Source: an uncultured Pseudomonadota bacterium (GTDB lineage Bacteria > Pseudomonadota > Gammaproteobacteria > Steroidobacterales > Steroidobacteraceae). Taken from it: DNA of 64,000 nucleotides. Shown one piece after another: positions 18,803-27,437 of this stretch (position 1 is the stretch's first letter; the number at the start of each line of letters is the position of its first letter). The notes beneath the pieces were generated by a model. That model was not told the origin of the DNA. It saw only the letters and a list, made by a program, of their open reading frames with translations, and did no database searches. The DNA lies in NCBI GenBank assembly GCA_937920275.1, contig CALGVD010000122.1:1-64000 (forward strand), written 5' to 3'. The position numbers were made by a program, and so were the translations under genes.

Positions 18803-19897
18803 AGGCCCGCCTTGAGTGAGGCTTCGAGGAAGGGATCGAGATCACCATCGAGCACCGCGGTGGTGTTGCCCACCTCGATGTCGGTCCGCAGATCCTTGAT
18901 GCGCGACTGGTCGAGGACATAGGAGCGGATCTGGTGACCCCAGCTGACATCCGACTTGGAGTCCTCGAGCACCTTCGCCGCGGCATTGCGCTTGTTGACC
19001 TCGAGCTCGTAGAGCTTGGCCTTCAGCATCTTCATCGCGGTGGCGCGGTTCTTGTGCTGGCTGCGCTCGTTCTGGCACGCGGCGACGAGGCCCGTGGGCA
19101 TATGGCGGATGCGCACGGCCGACTCGGTCTTGTTGACGTGCTGTCCGCCGGCGCCGCTCGAGCGATAGACATCCGTCTCGAGATCCGCAGGGTTGATGTC
19201 GATGTTGATGTCGTCGTCGACCTCGGGCGAGATGAACACCGACGCGAACGAGGTATGGCGGCGGTTGCCGGAATCGAAGGGTGATTTGCGGACCAGACGG
19301 TGGACACCGGTCTCGGTGCGCAGCCAGCCGTAGGCATGATCACCACGCACCTCGATGGTGGCGCTCTTCATGCCCGCCACTTCGCCCGGGCTGGAGTCGA
19401 TGACCTCGGCGGAGAAACCGCGCGATGCGGCCCACTTGAGATACATGCGCAGCAACATCTGCGCCCAGTCCTGGGCCTCGGTGCCACCGGCGCCCGCCTG
19501 GATGTCGAGATAGGCGTTACGCGGGTCCATCTCGCCGCGGAACATCCGACGCAGCTCGAGCTTGCGGACTTCAGCCTCGACCTTGGGCAGGTCACGCTCG
19601 ACCTCGATGGCCACCCCCTCGTCGCCCTCCGCTTCGGCGAGTTCGAGCAGTTCGACGGAGTCGACGACGGCGCGGGTCGCGGAGTCCATCTGCGAGATCT
19701 CGGTCGCGAGCTTGGCGCGCTCCTTGCCGAGCTCCTGCGCCTTCTCCGGCTTCTGCCAGATCGCGGGGTCTTCGAGCTCCCGGCTGACCTCTTCGAGACG
19801 TTCCTTCTTCAGGTCGTAGTCAAAGAAACCCCCGTAAGGAGCGCACGCGCTCCTGGAGGTCGGTGAGGGAACGCTTGACGAGGCCGAGTTCGATCAT
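18799..19897 (-). CDS. prfB: Peptide chain release factor 2 (with +1 programmed frameshift)
   Basis: RF2 terminates translation at UGA and UAA. It starts with ATG at 19897; codon 26 is an in-frame TGA at 19822-19820, and a +1 shift on CTT restores the main frame, giving 365 residues, the same as E. coli. The tripeptide recognition motif SPF lies in [14 protein letters not shown] and the catalytic GGQ in [15 protein letters not shown]. Upstream, recJ ends only four bases away; downstream the gene overlaps lysS. It must be annotated as a joined ORF, because neither frame alone is the protein. Confidence 0.96.
19818..19840 (-). promoter_or_regulatory. prfB autoregulatory +1 frameshift site
   Basis: On the minus strand a Shine-Dalgarno-like CGGGGG is followed by TTTCTTTGAC. 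The shift codon CTT, the TGA and the following C match the conserved RF2 frameshift site. Low RF2 slows decoding of TGA, which favours the shift and raises RF2. Confidence 0.93.
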
Positions 19898-19901
19898 GGG
19901 C

Positions 19902-21659
19902 CTATTCTAGCAGATGATCGACCAGCAACTGCAGCCGACGCTCGCCCGCGTACTCGTTCACATCGAGCCGGTACACCAGCAATGCCTCGGCGGGCAGCGG
20001 GCGGCCGGCGTCGCGCCCCTGGAAGAAGTTGAACGCGATGGCATCGAACCGTCGTCCCTCACCGGGCACCTCGACCCACATCTTGAGGTGCCGCTCACCG
20101 ACGGTGCGCGTACGCAGGATCCGGAAGCGTTGGTCGAAGCTCGGCTCTGGGAATGCCTGGCCCCAAGGGCCGGCCGCACGCAGCGCCTCCGCGGTGACCA
20201 GCGAGATCTCATCGATCGTGAGCGGCCCATCGGTCTCGACGCGATCGGCGAGCGAACCGCCCGTCTGCCACCGCGCCACCTCGGTATCGAAGGCCTCGGC
20301 GAACTCATCGAGACGGTCGCGCGCCAGCGTCAGCCCCGCCGCCATCGCATGGCCGCCGAACCGGCCGAGCAATCCCGGATGACGCGTGGCGACGGCATCG
20401 AGCACATCCCGGATGTGGACCCCGGTGACCGAACGGGCCGAACCGCGCAGCTCTTCGGCACCGGCGTCGGCGAACGCGATCACCGGGCGGCGCATACGGT
20501 CCTTGAGCCGGCCCGCGACCAGCCCGACGACGCCTTGGTGCCAGCCGGGATCGTAGAGACAGAGTCCGTGACGGCGACGCACGCGGGACCCCGATGAGGC
20601 GCGCCCATCGGGCGCCGAACGATACCCGTCATCGTCGGGATCTTTGAGGTGCCGCACCGCAGCGATCGCCTCCTCCTGCATACGGCCTTCGATCACGCGA
20701 CGCTCTTTGTTGAGCTCGTCGAGGCGCGTGGCGAGCGCCTCGGCTTCGGCGGGGGAATCCGTGATCAGGCAACGGATGCCGATCGACATGTCATCAAGAC
20801 GCCCGGCGGCGTTCAACCGTGGCCCGGCGGCGAAACCGAGGTCAGCGGCGACCAACCCGGCGAGCGGACGACCCCCGATCTCGAGCAGCGCACGCAGACC
20901 TGGGGTGCAACGACCGGCACGGATGCGTTGCAAGCCCTGCGCGACCAACACCCGGTTGTTGTGGTCGAGCGGCACGACATCGGCGACGGTGCCGAGCGCC
21001 ACCAGATCCAACCAGGTCGCGGGCGATGGCAAGGCCGGATCACCGAGCGCACGGTGCAGCGCGGACATCACGTAGAACGCGACGCCCACACCGGCGAGAC
21101 AGCGTGAACCGAAGGTCGCACCCGGCACATTGGGGTTGACGATCACGTTGGCATCCGGCAACTCGGCGCCGGCGAGGTGGTGGTCCGTGACCAGCACCTC
21201 GATACCGCGCGCGCGTGCGGCCGCGACGCCGGTGATGCTCGAGATGCCGTTATCGACCGTGACGATCAGCGTCGGTGCGCGCTCCGCTGCGAGCGCGACG
21301 ATCTCGGGCGTGAGTCCGTATCCGTATTCGAAGCGGTTGGGCACGAGGAAGTCGACGGCAGGCCAACCCCAGGCCTGCAGCGCCCGCACGATCAACGCGG
21401 AACTCGTCGCCCCGTCCGCATCGAAGTCGCCGACCACGAGCACGCGGCCCTCGACGCGGCGGTGCGCGAGCAACAGGTCGACGGCTGCCGCGACGCCCTC
21501 GAGCGAACCGACCCGCAGCAACCGATCGAGGGAGTGTGCAAGTTGCGAAGGATCCTCGATGCCGCGCGCCGCGTACGCGCGCGCCAACACCGGTGGCAGC
21601 CCGGCGAGCCCGGCGAGACCGGCGGGGTCCACCGCCCGATGGACGACCGAGAGCTTCAA
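19902..21659 (-). CDS. recJ: Single-stranded-DNA-specific exonuclease RecJ
   Basis: 5'-3' exonuclease of recombination and mismatch repair. The DHH-family motifs are DFDADGATS, DNGI, TDHH and a DHHA1 domain with GRFGGHAMAAGLTL. The start is TTG at 21659, in TTGA overlap with the upstream gene, giving 585 residues; the frame is open to 21707. A charged insertion of about 25 residues (DPDDDGYRSAPDGRASSGSR region) interrupts the area before the DHHA1 domain. It ends four bases before prfB. Confidence 0.95.
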   Translation of the reverse strand: MKLSVVHRAVDPAGLAGLAGLPPVLARAYAARGIEDPSQLAHSLDRLLRVGSLEGVAAAVDLLLAHRRVEGRVLVVGDFDADGATSSALIVRALQAWGWPAVDFLVPNRFEYGYGLTPEIVALAAERAPTLIVTVDNGISSITGVAAARARGIEVLVTDHHLAGAELPDANVIVNPNVPGATFGSRCLAGVGVAFYVMSALHRALGDPALPSPATWLDLVALGTVADVVPLDHNNRVLVAQGLQRIRAGRCTPGLRALLEIGGRPLAGLVAADLGFAAGPRLNAAGRLDDMSIGIRCLITDSPAEAEALATRLDELNKERRVIEGRMQEEAIAAVRHLKDPDDDGYRSAPDGRASSGSRVRRRHGLCLYDPGWHQGVVGLVAGRLKDRMRRPVIAFADAGAEELRGSARSVTGVHIRDVLDAVATRHPGLLGRFGGHAMAAGLTLARDRLDEFAEAFDTEVARWQTGGSLADRVETDGPLTIDEISLVTAEALRAAGPWGQAFPEPSFDQRFRILRTRTVGERHLKMWVEVPGEGRRFDAIAFNFFQGRDAGRPLPAEALLVYRLDVNEYAGERRLQLLVDHLLE

Positions 21660-22633
21660 GCCTCGCCCTCGAGCAAGGCTTCGAGCAGGTTGCGCGCCGG
21701 CCGCCAAAAACGATGGCGGTCGCCGGCCGTGACGCTGACCGCGCGATCACCAGCGGCCAAGGTCAATCGCTCGAGCCGCCCGGTGCGCAGCGCCTCGGCA
21801 GCGGGCAGGATATATTCTTGGTCGATCGCCGCGACGCCTCGTCCGAGCACCGGCAGCACCGCACACCCAGCGTCGGATCCGGCTGCCAGCAGCGGTGCGA
21901 GGCCCGACGGCAAGCCCTCGACACTCTGCCCAGCCAGTCGACCGAGCGACTCCACCCACACATCCTCCGACCACACCACAGGCCAACGCGACTCACCGTG
22001 GGACACCGCCAACGGCTCGCGCAGCGGCTGGCCGCCGCCCCAGGGCCAGAGGGTCGTCACCGGGGGCTCGCCGCGCAAAGCTCGCTGCCGATTGAGCGGC
22101 AGCGCGTGCAACCACATCTCGCACTCCGTCAGGAAAGCCCGCAACACTGCGCCACCCGCGCCGCCGGGCAACGCCTCATCGAGCGCGCCGCCGAGCAATC
22201 GCGACGGCTCCACCGTCAGCGCACCCGCCGCATCGAGTCCTTCGAGCAGGAAGCCCGCGGAGCGGGCGGGCCTCAAACGCAGGGCATCACCGCCGAGATC
22301 ACGTGCGAAGACGACGCACAGCTCAGCCGCCTCCTCTGCCGGTAGGCGAAGCAGCCCCCCCGGCGCCAGATGTACCGTCTTCAGGCCGGGTACGAGGTGC
22401 AGCGGTGACAGCAGCCACGGATCGGACGCGCCGACTTCTGCGGCCACCACCTCGGCGGGATCGACGGCCACCAGATCAGCCCGACCCAAGCCGCGCGCCA
22501 AAAGGCCGCGCCAACCGCCGCGCAGCGGCGTCGATCGCGCGAAACGCAGTCGGGCGAGCCCCGGACCGCGGGCTGAGGCGGCATCGGAGTCGAAGAGGAA
22601 AAGGTCCGGCAGTATGAGCACGAGGTCGCGCAC
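21656..22633 (-). CDS. Conserved recJ-linked protein, often labelled phosphoglycerate mutase-like
   Basis: A 325-residue protein from the GTG at 22633 (the frame opens at 22687). It resembles a conserved family adjacent to recJ in many Gammaproteobacteria, recognised by MWLHALPLNRQRALRGEPPV and TLWPWGGG. Databases often name it a cofactor-independent phosphoglycerate mutase. I see no clear metal-ligand set of that enzyme family, so the function is open. No signal peptide or membrane segment is evident. Its stop overlaps the recJ TTG start, implying coupled synthesis with RecJ. Confidence 0.7.
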   Translation of the reverse strand: MRDLVLILPDLFLFDSDAASARGPGLARLRFARSTPLRGGWRGLLARGLGRADLVAVDPAEVVAAEVGASDPWLLSPLHLVPGLKTVHLAPGGLLRLPAEEAAELCVVFARDLGGDALRLRPARSAGFLLEGLDAAGALTVEPSRLLGGALDEALPGGAGGAVLRAFLTECEMWLHALPLNRQRALRGEPPVTTLWPWGGGQPLREPLAVSHGESRWPVVWSEDVWVESLGRLAGQSVEGLPSGLAPLLAAGSDAGCAVLPVLGRGVAAIDQEYILPAAEALRTGRLERLTLAAGDRAVSVTAGDRHRFWRPARNLLEALLEGEA

Positions 22634-22653
22634 TTCGGCTATGGTACCGAAGC

Positions 22654-23106
22654 ATGGCCCTTGATGTTCCGCCGCCGAGCGCGGCACTCCTCATCCGCAG
22701 CTACTCCGATGGCGAGATCCGCATCGGTGAACAACGCTTGCGTACGGCGATCTGCCTCGATTCACTCGGCGGGATCAGACTCTTGCGGCCACAACACCCC
22801 GCCGAGCTCTGCGAGGCCGACCTCGAGCCGTTGTTCGCCGCCCCACCGGAACTCGTGATCATCGGCTGGGGTGGTGGCCAGAGCTTCTTGCCGGCCGCTC
22901 AGCGGCAGTGGTTCCTCACCCGCCGCGTCGGTCTCGAGATCATGGCGCTCGGCCCTGCTTGCCGCACTTTCAACCTGCTCGTACAGGACGGCCGGCGCGT
23001 GTCGGCGTTTTTGTTCCCTGCGGCGGAGCCTCGTCAGCCGAGCGACCCCACCACTCCTGCGAGCATCGGCACGAACGATACCGCACCGAGATCTTCGGGC
23101 TCGTAG
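22654..23106 (+). CDS. Mth938/NDUFAF3-like domain protein
   Basis: A 150-residue protein of the Mth938 (DUF498, PF04430-like) family: PPELVIIGWGGGQSFLPAA, FLTRRVGLEIMALG and ACRTFNLLVQDGRRVSAFLF are characteristic. A eukaryotic relative, NDUFAF3, assists complex I assembly; the bacterial role is not established. The real fold ends near residue 125. The last 25 residues are low-complexity and are encoded over the 3' end of convergent pcm, a 73-base tail-to-tail overlap. It is divergent from the recJ-linked gene with about 20 bases between starts. Confidence 0.8.
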   Translation: MALDVPPPSAALLIRSYSDGEIRIGEQRLRTAICLDSLGGIRLLRPQHPAELCEADLEPLFAAPPELVIIGWGGGQSFLPAAQRQWFLTRRVGLEIMALGPACRTFNLLVQDGRRVSAFLFPAAEPRQPSDPTTPASIGTNDTAPRSSGS

Positions 23107-23705
23107 ACCGTGCCGCGACGGGTGTATCGCAGCAGACGCTGACGGCCGTCGGGGCCGATGGGCATGACCAGACGCCCGCCCGGCGCAAGCTGCGCGAGCA
23201 GTTCTTCCGGCACCTCGGCGGGCGCGGCCGCGACCAAGATGCTGTCGTAGGGGCCCATCGCCCGCCAACCCTCGAAGCCGTCACCATGTCGGAACCGCAC
23301 ATTGGCGATGCCGATCTCGCGCAGGTTCGATTTGGCGCGCTGCAGCAAGGGCTCGATGCGCTCGATGGTGAAGACCTGCGGCACCAACCCAGCCAGTACG
23401 GCCGTCTGGTAACCGCAGCCCGTACCGATCTCGAGCACACTGCGCACCGCTGCGCCCGCCCGCAGTGCCTCGGTCATACGCGCGACGATGTACGGCTGTG
23501 AGATGGTCTGGCCATGACCGAGCGGCAGCGCGGTGTCCTCGTAAGCACGGCTCGCCAAGGCCTCGTCGACGAAGATATGACGCGGCACCGATCGGATCCG
23601 CTCGAGCACGGCGGCATCTTGGATGCCTTGTTCAGCAAGACGGAGGATGAGCCGTTCGCGCGTCCGCGCCGAAGTCATGCCGATGCCGTCGAGACGCGTG
23701 TCCAT
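23034..23705 (-). CDS. pcm: Protein-L-isoaspartate O-methyltransferase
   Basis: Repairs isoaspartyl residues in damaged proteins using SAM. The 223-residue protein has GQTISQPYIVARMTEAL, SAM motif I VLEIGTGCGYQTAVLAGL and motif III PGGRLVMPIG. An alternative ATG ten codons in (23678) is possible. It follows surE by 21 bases, the normal surE-pcm pairing; the nlpD-rpoS genes that follow pcm in E. coli are absent, and a convergent gene lies there instead. Confidence 0.96.
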   Translation of the reverse strand: MDTRLDGIGMTSARTRERLILRLAEQGIQDAAVLERIRSVPRHIFVDEALASRAYEDTALPLGHGQTISQPYIVARMTEALRAGAAVRSVLEIGTGCGYQTAVLAGLVPQVFTIERIEPLLQRAKSNLREIGIANVRFRHGDGFEGWRAMGPYDSILVAAAPAEVPEELLAQLAPGGRLVMPIGPDGRQRLLRYTRRGTVYEPEDLGAVSFVPMLAGVVGSLG

Positions 23706-23726
23706 GCGGAGTCGACGACCCCGCGC

Positions 23727-24482
23727 TCAGCCGATGCCGTCGAGCCAGCGCGCGATCGGTTCGATCGCGCCGTGCCGGGTGAGATCGACCTGCAAGGGCG
23801 TCACCGAGACGAACCCCTCGGCGACGGCGTGGAAATCGGTGCCCGGACCATCGTCCTCGCCCTCGCCCGCCGCACCGACCCAGAAGACCTGCCGACCACG
23901 GGGATCGGTCGCCGGAACGACCCGGTCAGAGCGGTGACGCGCGCCGAGCCGCGTGCTGCGGAAGCCGCGCAGCGCCTCGAACGGCAGGTGCGGGATGTTG
24001 ACGTTCAGGATCATCGTGCGCTCGAGCGGCGCCAGCAACAACCGCTGTACGATGAGGCGGGCGACCCGCGCGGCAGCGGCGAAATCGGGCTCGCCCGACG
24101 CGGGCCGCCGCAGCGAGAACGCGACCGTCGGCAGACCGAGGAAGCGACCCTCGATGGCGGCGGCGACCGTGCCCGAGTAGAGCACATCGTCACCTAAGTT
24201 CTCGCCATGGTTGATGCCGGAGACCACCATATCGTGCTCGAAAGCGAACAGACCAGAGATCGCGAGGTGCACGCAATCGGTGGGCGTACCACTGACGAAA
24301 AAGGAGTCGGGTGAGACTTCGGTGACCCGCAGCGGCATCTCCAAGGTGAGCGCATTGCTCGCGCCGCTGTGGTTGCGCTCCGGGGCGACGGTGGTGAGCT
24401 CCGCGAGCCCCTCCAGCGACCCACGCAAGGCGAGGATGCCCGGGGCGCGGTAACCGTCGTCGTTGCAGACAAGGATCTTCAT
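23727..24482 (-). CDS. surE: 5'/3'-nucleotidase SurE
   Basis: Metal-dependent nucleoside monophosphatase linked to stationary-phase survival. From the ATG at 24482 it is 251 residues: LVCNDDGYRAPG at the N-terminus holds the metal-binding DD (residues 8-9). PERNHSGASNALT and SGINHGENLGDDVLYSGT complete the active site. The same frame is open to 24800 only as a shadow opposite the Smr gene. It is transcribed toward pcm. Confidence 0.97.
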   Translation of the reverse strand: MKILVCNDDGYRAPGILALRGSLEGLAELTTVAPERNHSGASNALTLEMPLRVTEVSPDSFFVSGTPTDCVHLAISGLFAFEHDMVVSGINHGENLGDDVLYSGTVAAAIEGRFLGLPTVAFSLRRPASGEPDFAAAARVARLIVQRLLLAPLERTMILNVNIPHLPFEALRGFRSTRLGARHRSDRVVPATDPRGRQVFWVGAAGEGEDDGPGTDFHAVAEGFVSVTPLQVDLTRHGAIEPIARWLDGIG

Positions 24483-24552
24483 GGCGCGCCGCAATATACT
24501 GAATACGGCGACCCGGGGACAGTACGAACCCCGAAGCCAGGAGCCCGCGACC

Positions 24553-25089
24553 ATGCGCAAGCCGACCGATGACGACATCAAGGCCTTCCGCGACGCGGTA
24601 GACGGTGCCCGGCCGATCAAGCACGAGCCACGCGTCCCGCCCAAGCGTCGCAAACCCGCGCCGAAAGCCCATTTCCGACGACGCGCCGAAGTCGAGGTGC
24701 TGGAGGACAGCCTGCTGCTCACACCCGAAGATCTCGAGGTCGAGGCCGCCGACGAACTCTCGTTCCGCCGCAACGGCATCCAGGACACGGTGATGCGCAA
24801 CCTGCGTCGCGGCTACTATCGGGTGGAGGATGCCCTAGACCTGCACGGCATGACCCAGCGCGAAGCCAAATCCGAACTGCGTGACTTCCTCGCACGCGCC
24901 ACCGCTCAGCACCTGCGTTGTCTGCGTATCGTGCACGGCAAGGGTCTCGGCTCCGGCCCGCGCGGACCTGTGCTCAAAAATGTCGCCAACATCGTACTGC
25001 GGCGCGACGACTCGGTGCTGGCGTTCTGTTCGGCACGCCGCAGCGACGGCGGCACCGGCGCGATCTATGTGCTGCTGCGCGGCCGCTAG
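24553..25089 (+). CDS. Smr-domain protein (SmrA/SmrB-like nuclease family)
   Basis: A 178-residue protein with a C-terminal Smr domain: ALDLHGMTQREAKSELRDFL, LRCLRIVHGKGLGSG and GGTGAIYVLLRG. These are the DLHG and HGKG motifs associated with endonuclease activity; E. coli SmrB cleaves mRNA at collided ribosomes. A basic linker rich in Lys/Pro lies at residues 20-45. The start at 24553 is supported by CAGGAG ten bases upstream; an earlier in-frame ATG at 24463 lies inside surE. It is divergent from surE. Confidence 0.9.
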   Translation: MRKPTDDDIKAFRDAVDGARPIKHEPRVPPKRRKPAPKAHFRRRAEVEVLEDSLLLTPEDLEVEAADELSFRRNGIQDTVMRNLRRGYYRVEDALDLHGMTQREAKSELRDFLARATAQHLRCLRIVHGKGLGSGPRGPVLKNVANIVLRRDDSVLAFCSARRSDGGTGAIYVLLRGR

Positions 25090-25119
25090 CCCAGGCAGCC
25101 GCGGCGCAGCGTCGATCGT

Positions 25120-25881
25120 TCAGCGCGGCTTGCGGCCGAGCGCCGCCGCCATCTGCACGCGGGTCTCATCGGTGATCCAACCGCCGGCGATCTCGCTGGC
25201 GACGCGTTCCGCCGGGATCTTGAACAGTTCTCCCAACCCGCTGCGCGTCAACGCCCGCGTGCGCCGATAAGTCTGCTGCGGCAGCGACGCGAGTTCGGCG
25301 GCGAGCGCGATGGCCCGTGGCACGACCTCGCCGGGTGTCACGACCTCGTCGATGAGCCCGCAGGCGAGCGCTTCGTCCGGCGTCAACATCGCGCCGCGCG
25401 TCAGCAGCGACGCGGCGCGTCCCGTGCCCACCAACCGTTCCAGGCAGCGGAAGATCACTTCGCCGGGGTACAGCCCCACGCGCACCTCGTTGAGGCCGAT
25501 GTGGAAGTCCCCGGCCGCCATGATGCGGTGGTCACAGAGGATGGCGAGCACGGCCCCGCCCGCGGGTGAATGGCCGGTGATCGCGCTCACCACCGGCAGC
25601 GGCCCGAAGACCAATCGTTGCTGCAGGCGCCAAAAGCCTGTCAGCAAGGCCTGCAACCCGTTCTCTGGTCCGGTGACCTCGCGGATATCGAGCCCCGCAG
25701 AGAACATACCCGGCTGCCCCGAGAGCACCACCGCACGCACGCCGCCCTCGGCCTCCCCGGCGGCATAGGCCGCGGCGAGGGCCTCGTCCAAGGCCATCGT
25801 GAAAGTCGCGCTCAAGGCGTTGACGGGCGCCCGCGCGAGACGGATCTCGCGGACCAGCCCATGGTCGATGATCTCAAGCAT
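25120..25881 (-). CDS. Enoyl-CoA hydratase/isomerase (crotonase) family protein
   Basis: A 253-residue crotonase-fold enzyme. The oxyanion-hole segments are MFSAGLDIREVTG and GHSPAGGAVLAILCDHRIMA, and the catalytic-region glutamate is probably in FHIGLNEVRVGL. The LNEVxxGL pattern resembles delta3-delta2 enoyl-CoA isomerases more than classical hydratases, but the substrate cannot be fixed. The ATG at 25881 overlaps the truD end by eight bases. It is an unusual last gene of the housekeeping run, between truD and the surE-pcm region. Confidence 0.85.
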   Translation of the reverse strand: MLEIIDHGLVREIRLARAPVNALSATFTMALDEALAAAYAAGEAEGGVRAVVLSGQPGMFSAGLDIREVTGPENGLQALLTGFWRLQQRLVFGPLPVVSAITGHSPAGGAVLAILCDHRIMAAGDFHIGLNEVRVGLYPGEVIFRCLERLVGTGRAASLLTRGAMLTPDEALACGLIDEVVTPGEVVPRAIALAAELASLPQQTYRRTRALTRSGLGELFKIPAERVASEIAGGWITDETRVQMAAALGRKPR

Positions 25882-26947
25882 GTTCGTCCTCCGAAGCGAC
25901 GGTCGTGAGGTTGACCAATTCCCGCAGCACCACCGTCGCGAAACTGCCCGAGCGCAACGAAAACCGCAATTCGCAATCCTGTGCGGCAGCGCTGCCCGGG
26001 ACGGCCACGGACGGCGTCCATGCGGATGCAAGATCACGGACCACCGCACGCAGCGGACGCCGCGCGGGCTCCATGCCCTCGACCCGCAACATCTCCTGCA
26101 GCGCGGGATAACGCCCGGCGACGCTCTCTTCGAGTTCGGCCACGGCAGCACGCGTCCCGCCGTCGCCCGCTCCCCACATCGGACCGGTCGGATGCAGGTC
26201 GAGCACAGCGAGCCGTTGCTCGAGCTCGCTGTCGACGGCCTCGACCAGGAAGTTGGAGTTCCGACCCTCGAGGTTCGCCCGGTCGCCCTCGAGCAGGCGG
26301 TCCCAAGTGCCGAGTTCGACGCGCTCGGCCAGCACCGCGTTGAAGATCAGGCTGCGCGCCGCCGACAGCACGAAACCACGGCCGTCGCGCGGCGGGGATC
26401 CGCCCGTGAGCACCGCGAGGTTCGAGAGCTCGCGCCCGAAGCGTTGCGGGCCGAAGTAATTGGGGACCCCTTGCTTGCGCAGCCGCTCCAGCCGCGCTTC
26501 GATCGCAGCCGGCTCGCCCGTGACGCCACGCAGCATGATGCGGAAATCATTGCCGGCGAGCGCGCCGCGCGGCAGCTTACGGCGATGGGCATGCGCCTCG
26601 AGCACCTCGAAGCCCTCACCCCCTGCACCCACGAAGTCCGCGGCAGTCCGTTTCCGTGCCGGCAGGCTGAACCACTGGGTCGTCACCGCATTGCGGTCTT
26701 TCAACCCGGCGTAACCGACATCGTGCTGTCGGACATCCGCCAGACGCGCCAACTCCCGCGCCACCCACGCGGTGTTCTGACCGCGCTTGCGCACCCGCAG
26801 CAGCAGGTGCTCCCCGGATCCGGACGGTTCGAAACCGAGCCGCTCATCGACCTGGAAGTCCTCGGGCGTCGAACGGATCACCGCGCTGCCGAGCGGCGCA
26901 CCGGCGGCGCGGGGCGGATCGAGCGCGAGTTCGGTCGGGGTATGCAC
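25874..26947 (-). CDS. truD: tRNA pseudouridine(13) synthase TruD
   Basis: Converts uridine 13 of tRNA-Glu to pseudouridine. The 357-residue protein contains the catalytic-aspartate motif GLKDRNAVTTQWFS (Asp84) and GVPNYFGPQRFGR. Family features such as TPEDFQVDE at the N-terminus and GNDFRIMLRGV are present. It begins seven bases after ispF, keeping the ispD-ispF-truD order known from E. coli. Confidence 0.97.
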   Translation of the reverse strand: MHTPTELALDPPRAAGAPLGSAVIRSTPEDFQVDERLGFEPSGSGEHLLLRVRKRGQNTAWVARELARLADVRQHDVGYAGLKDRNAVTTQWFSLPARKRTAADFVGAGGEGFEVLEAHAHRRKLPRGALAGNDFRIMLRGVTGEPAAIEARLERLRKQGVPNYFGPQRFGRELSNLAVLTGGSPPRDGRGFVLSAARSLIFNAVLAERVELGTWDRLLEGDRANLEGRNSNFLVEAVDSELEQRLAVLDLHPTGPMWGAGDGGTRAAVAELEESVAGRYPALQEMLRVEGMEPARRPLRAVVRDLASAWTPSVAVPGSAAAQDCELRFSLRSGSFATVVLRELVNLTTVASEDEHA

Positions 26948-26954
26948 GCCTGCC

Positions 26955-27437
26955 TCAGCCTACCGCAACCAGCAGTACGGTCGCCTGCGCGGCCAAGCCC
27001 TCGCCACGGCCGATGAATCCGAGTCTCTCGGTCGTGGTGGCCTTGAGGTTCACGGCATCAGGGGCGATGCCGAGCAACTGCGCGACCTGTCGGCCGATCG
27101 CCTCGCGATGTGCGCCGATGCGCGGCGCCTCCGCGATCAGGGTGAGATCGGCGTTCACCACCCGCCAGCCCCGCTGCTCGAGCAGCGCGATCACGGCGGT
27201 CACGAAGCCCGAACTCGGCGCGCCACGCCAACGCGGGTCGGTGTCGGGGAAATGCTGGCCGATATCGCCGAGCCCTGCCGCCCCGAGCAGGGCATCGCAG
27301 AGCGCGTGCAGCAGCACATCGCCGTCCGAATGCGCGAGCACACCGCTCGAATGCGCGATCCGCACCCCGCCGAGCATCACATGCTCGCCCGGCCCGAACG
27401 CATGGACATCGAATCCCGATCCGACCCGCATGGTCAT
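26955..27437 (-). CDS. ispF: 2-C-methyl-D-erythritol 2,4-cyclodiphosphate synthase
   Basis: Fifth step of the MEP isoprenoid pathway. The 160-residue protein has metal ligands in GFDVHAF (Asp10, His12) and the [17 protein letters not shown] motif, then [12 protein letters not shown]; the end has [18 protein letters not shown]. The ATG at 27437 makes an ATGA overlap with ispD; a second ATG lies two codons in. The trimeric enzyme works directly on the product of the IspD/IspE steps. Confidence 0.97.
   Translation of the reverse strand: MTMRVGSGFDVHAFGPGEHVMLGGVRIAHSSGVLAHSDGDVLLHALCDALLGAAGLGDIGQHFPDTDPRWRGAPSSGFVTAVIALLEQRGWRVVNADLTLIAEAPRIGAHREAIGRQVAQLLGIAPDAVNLKATTTERLGFIGRGEGLAAQATVLLVAVG

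Noticed and set aside
17096-18922. 608-codon plus-strand ORF opposite lysS
   Set aside because: Antisense shadow of lysS and the ygfZ end, rich in His, Arg and Glu with no family features.
24483-24552. AT-rich patch (TATACT/TATATT) between surE and the Smr gene as a divergent promoter
   Set aside because: Good -10-like hexamers occur on both strands, but no -35 at acceptable spacing was found and the surE leader would be only a few bases long.
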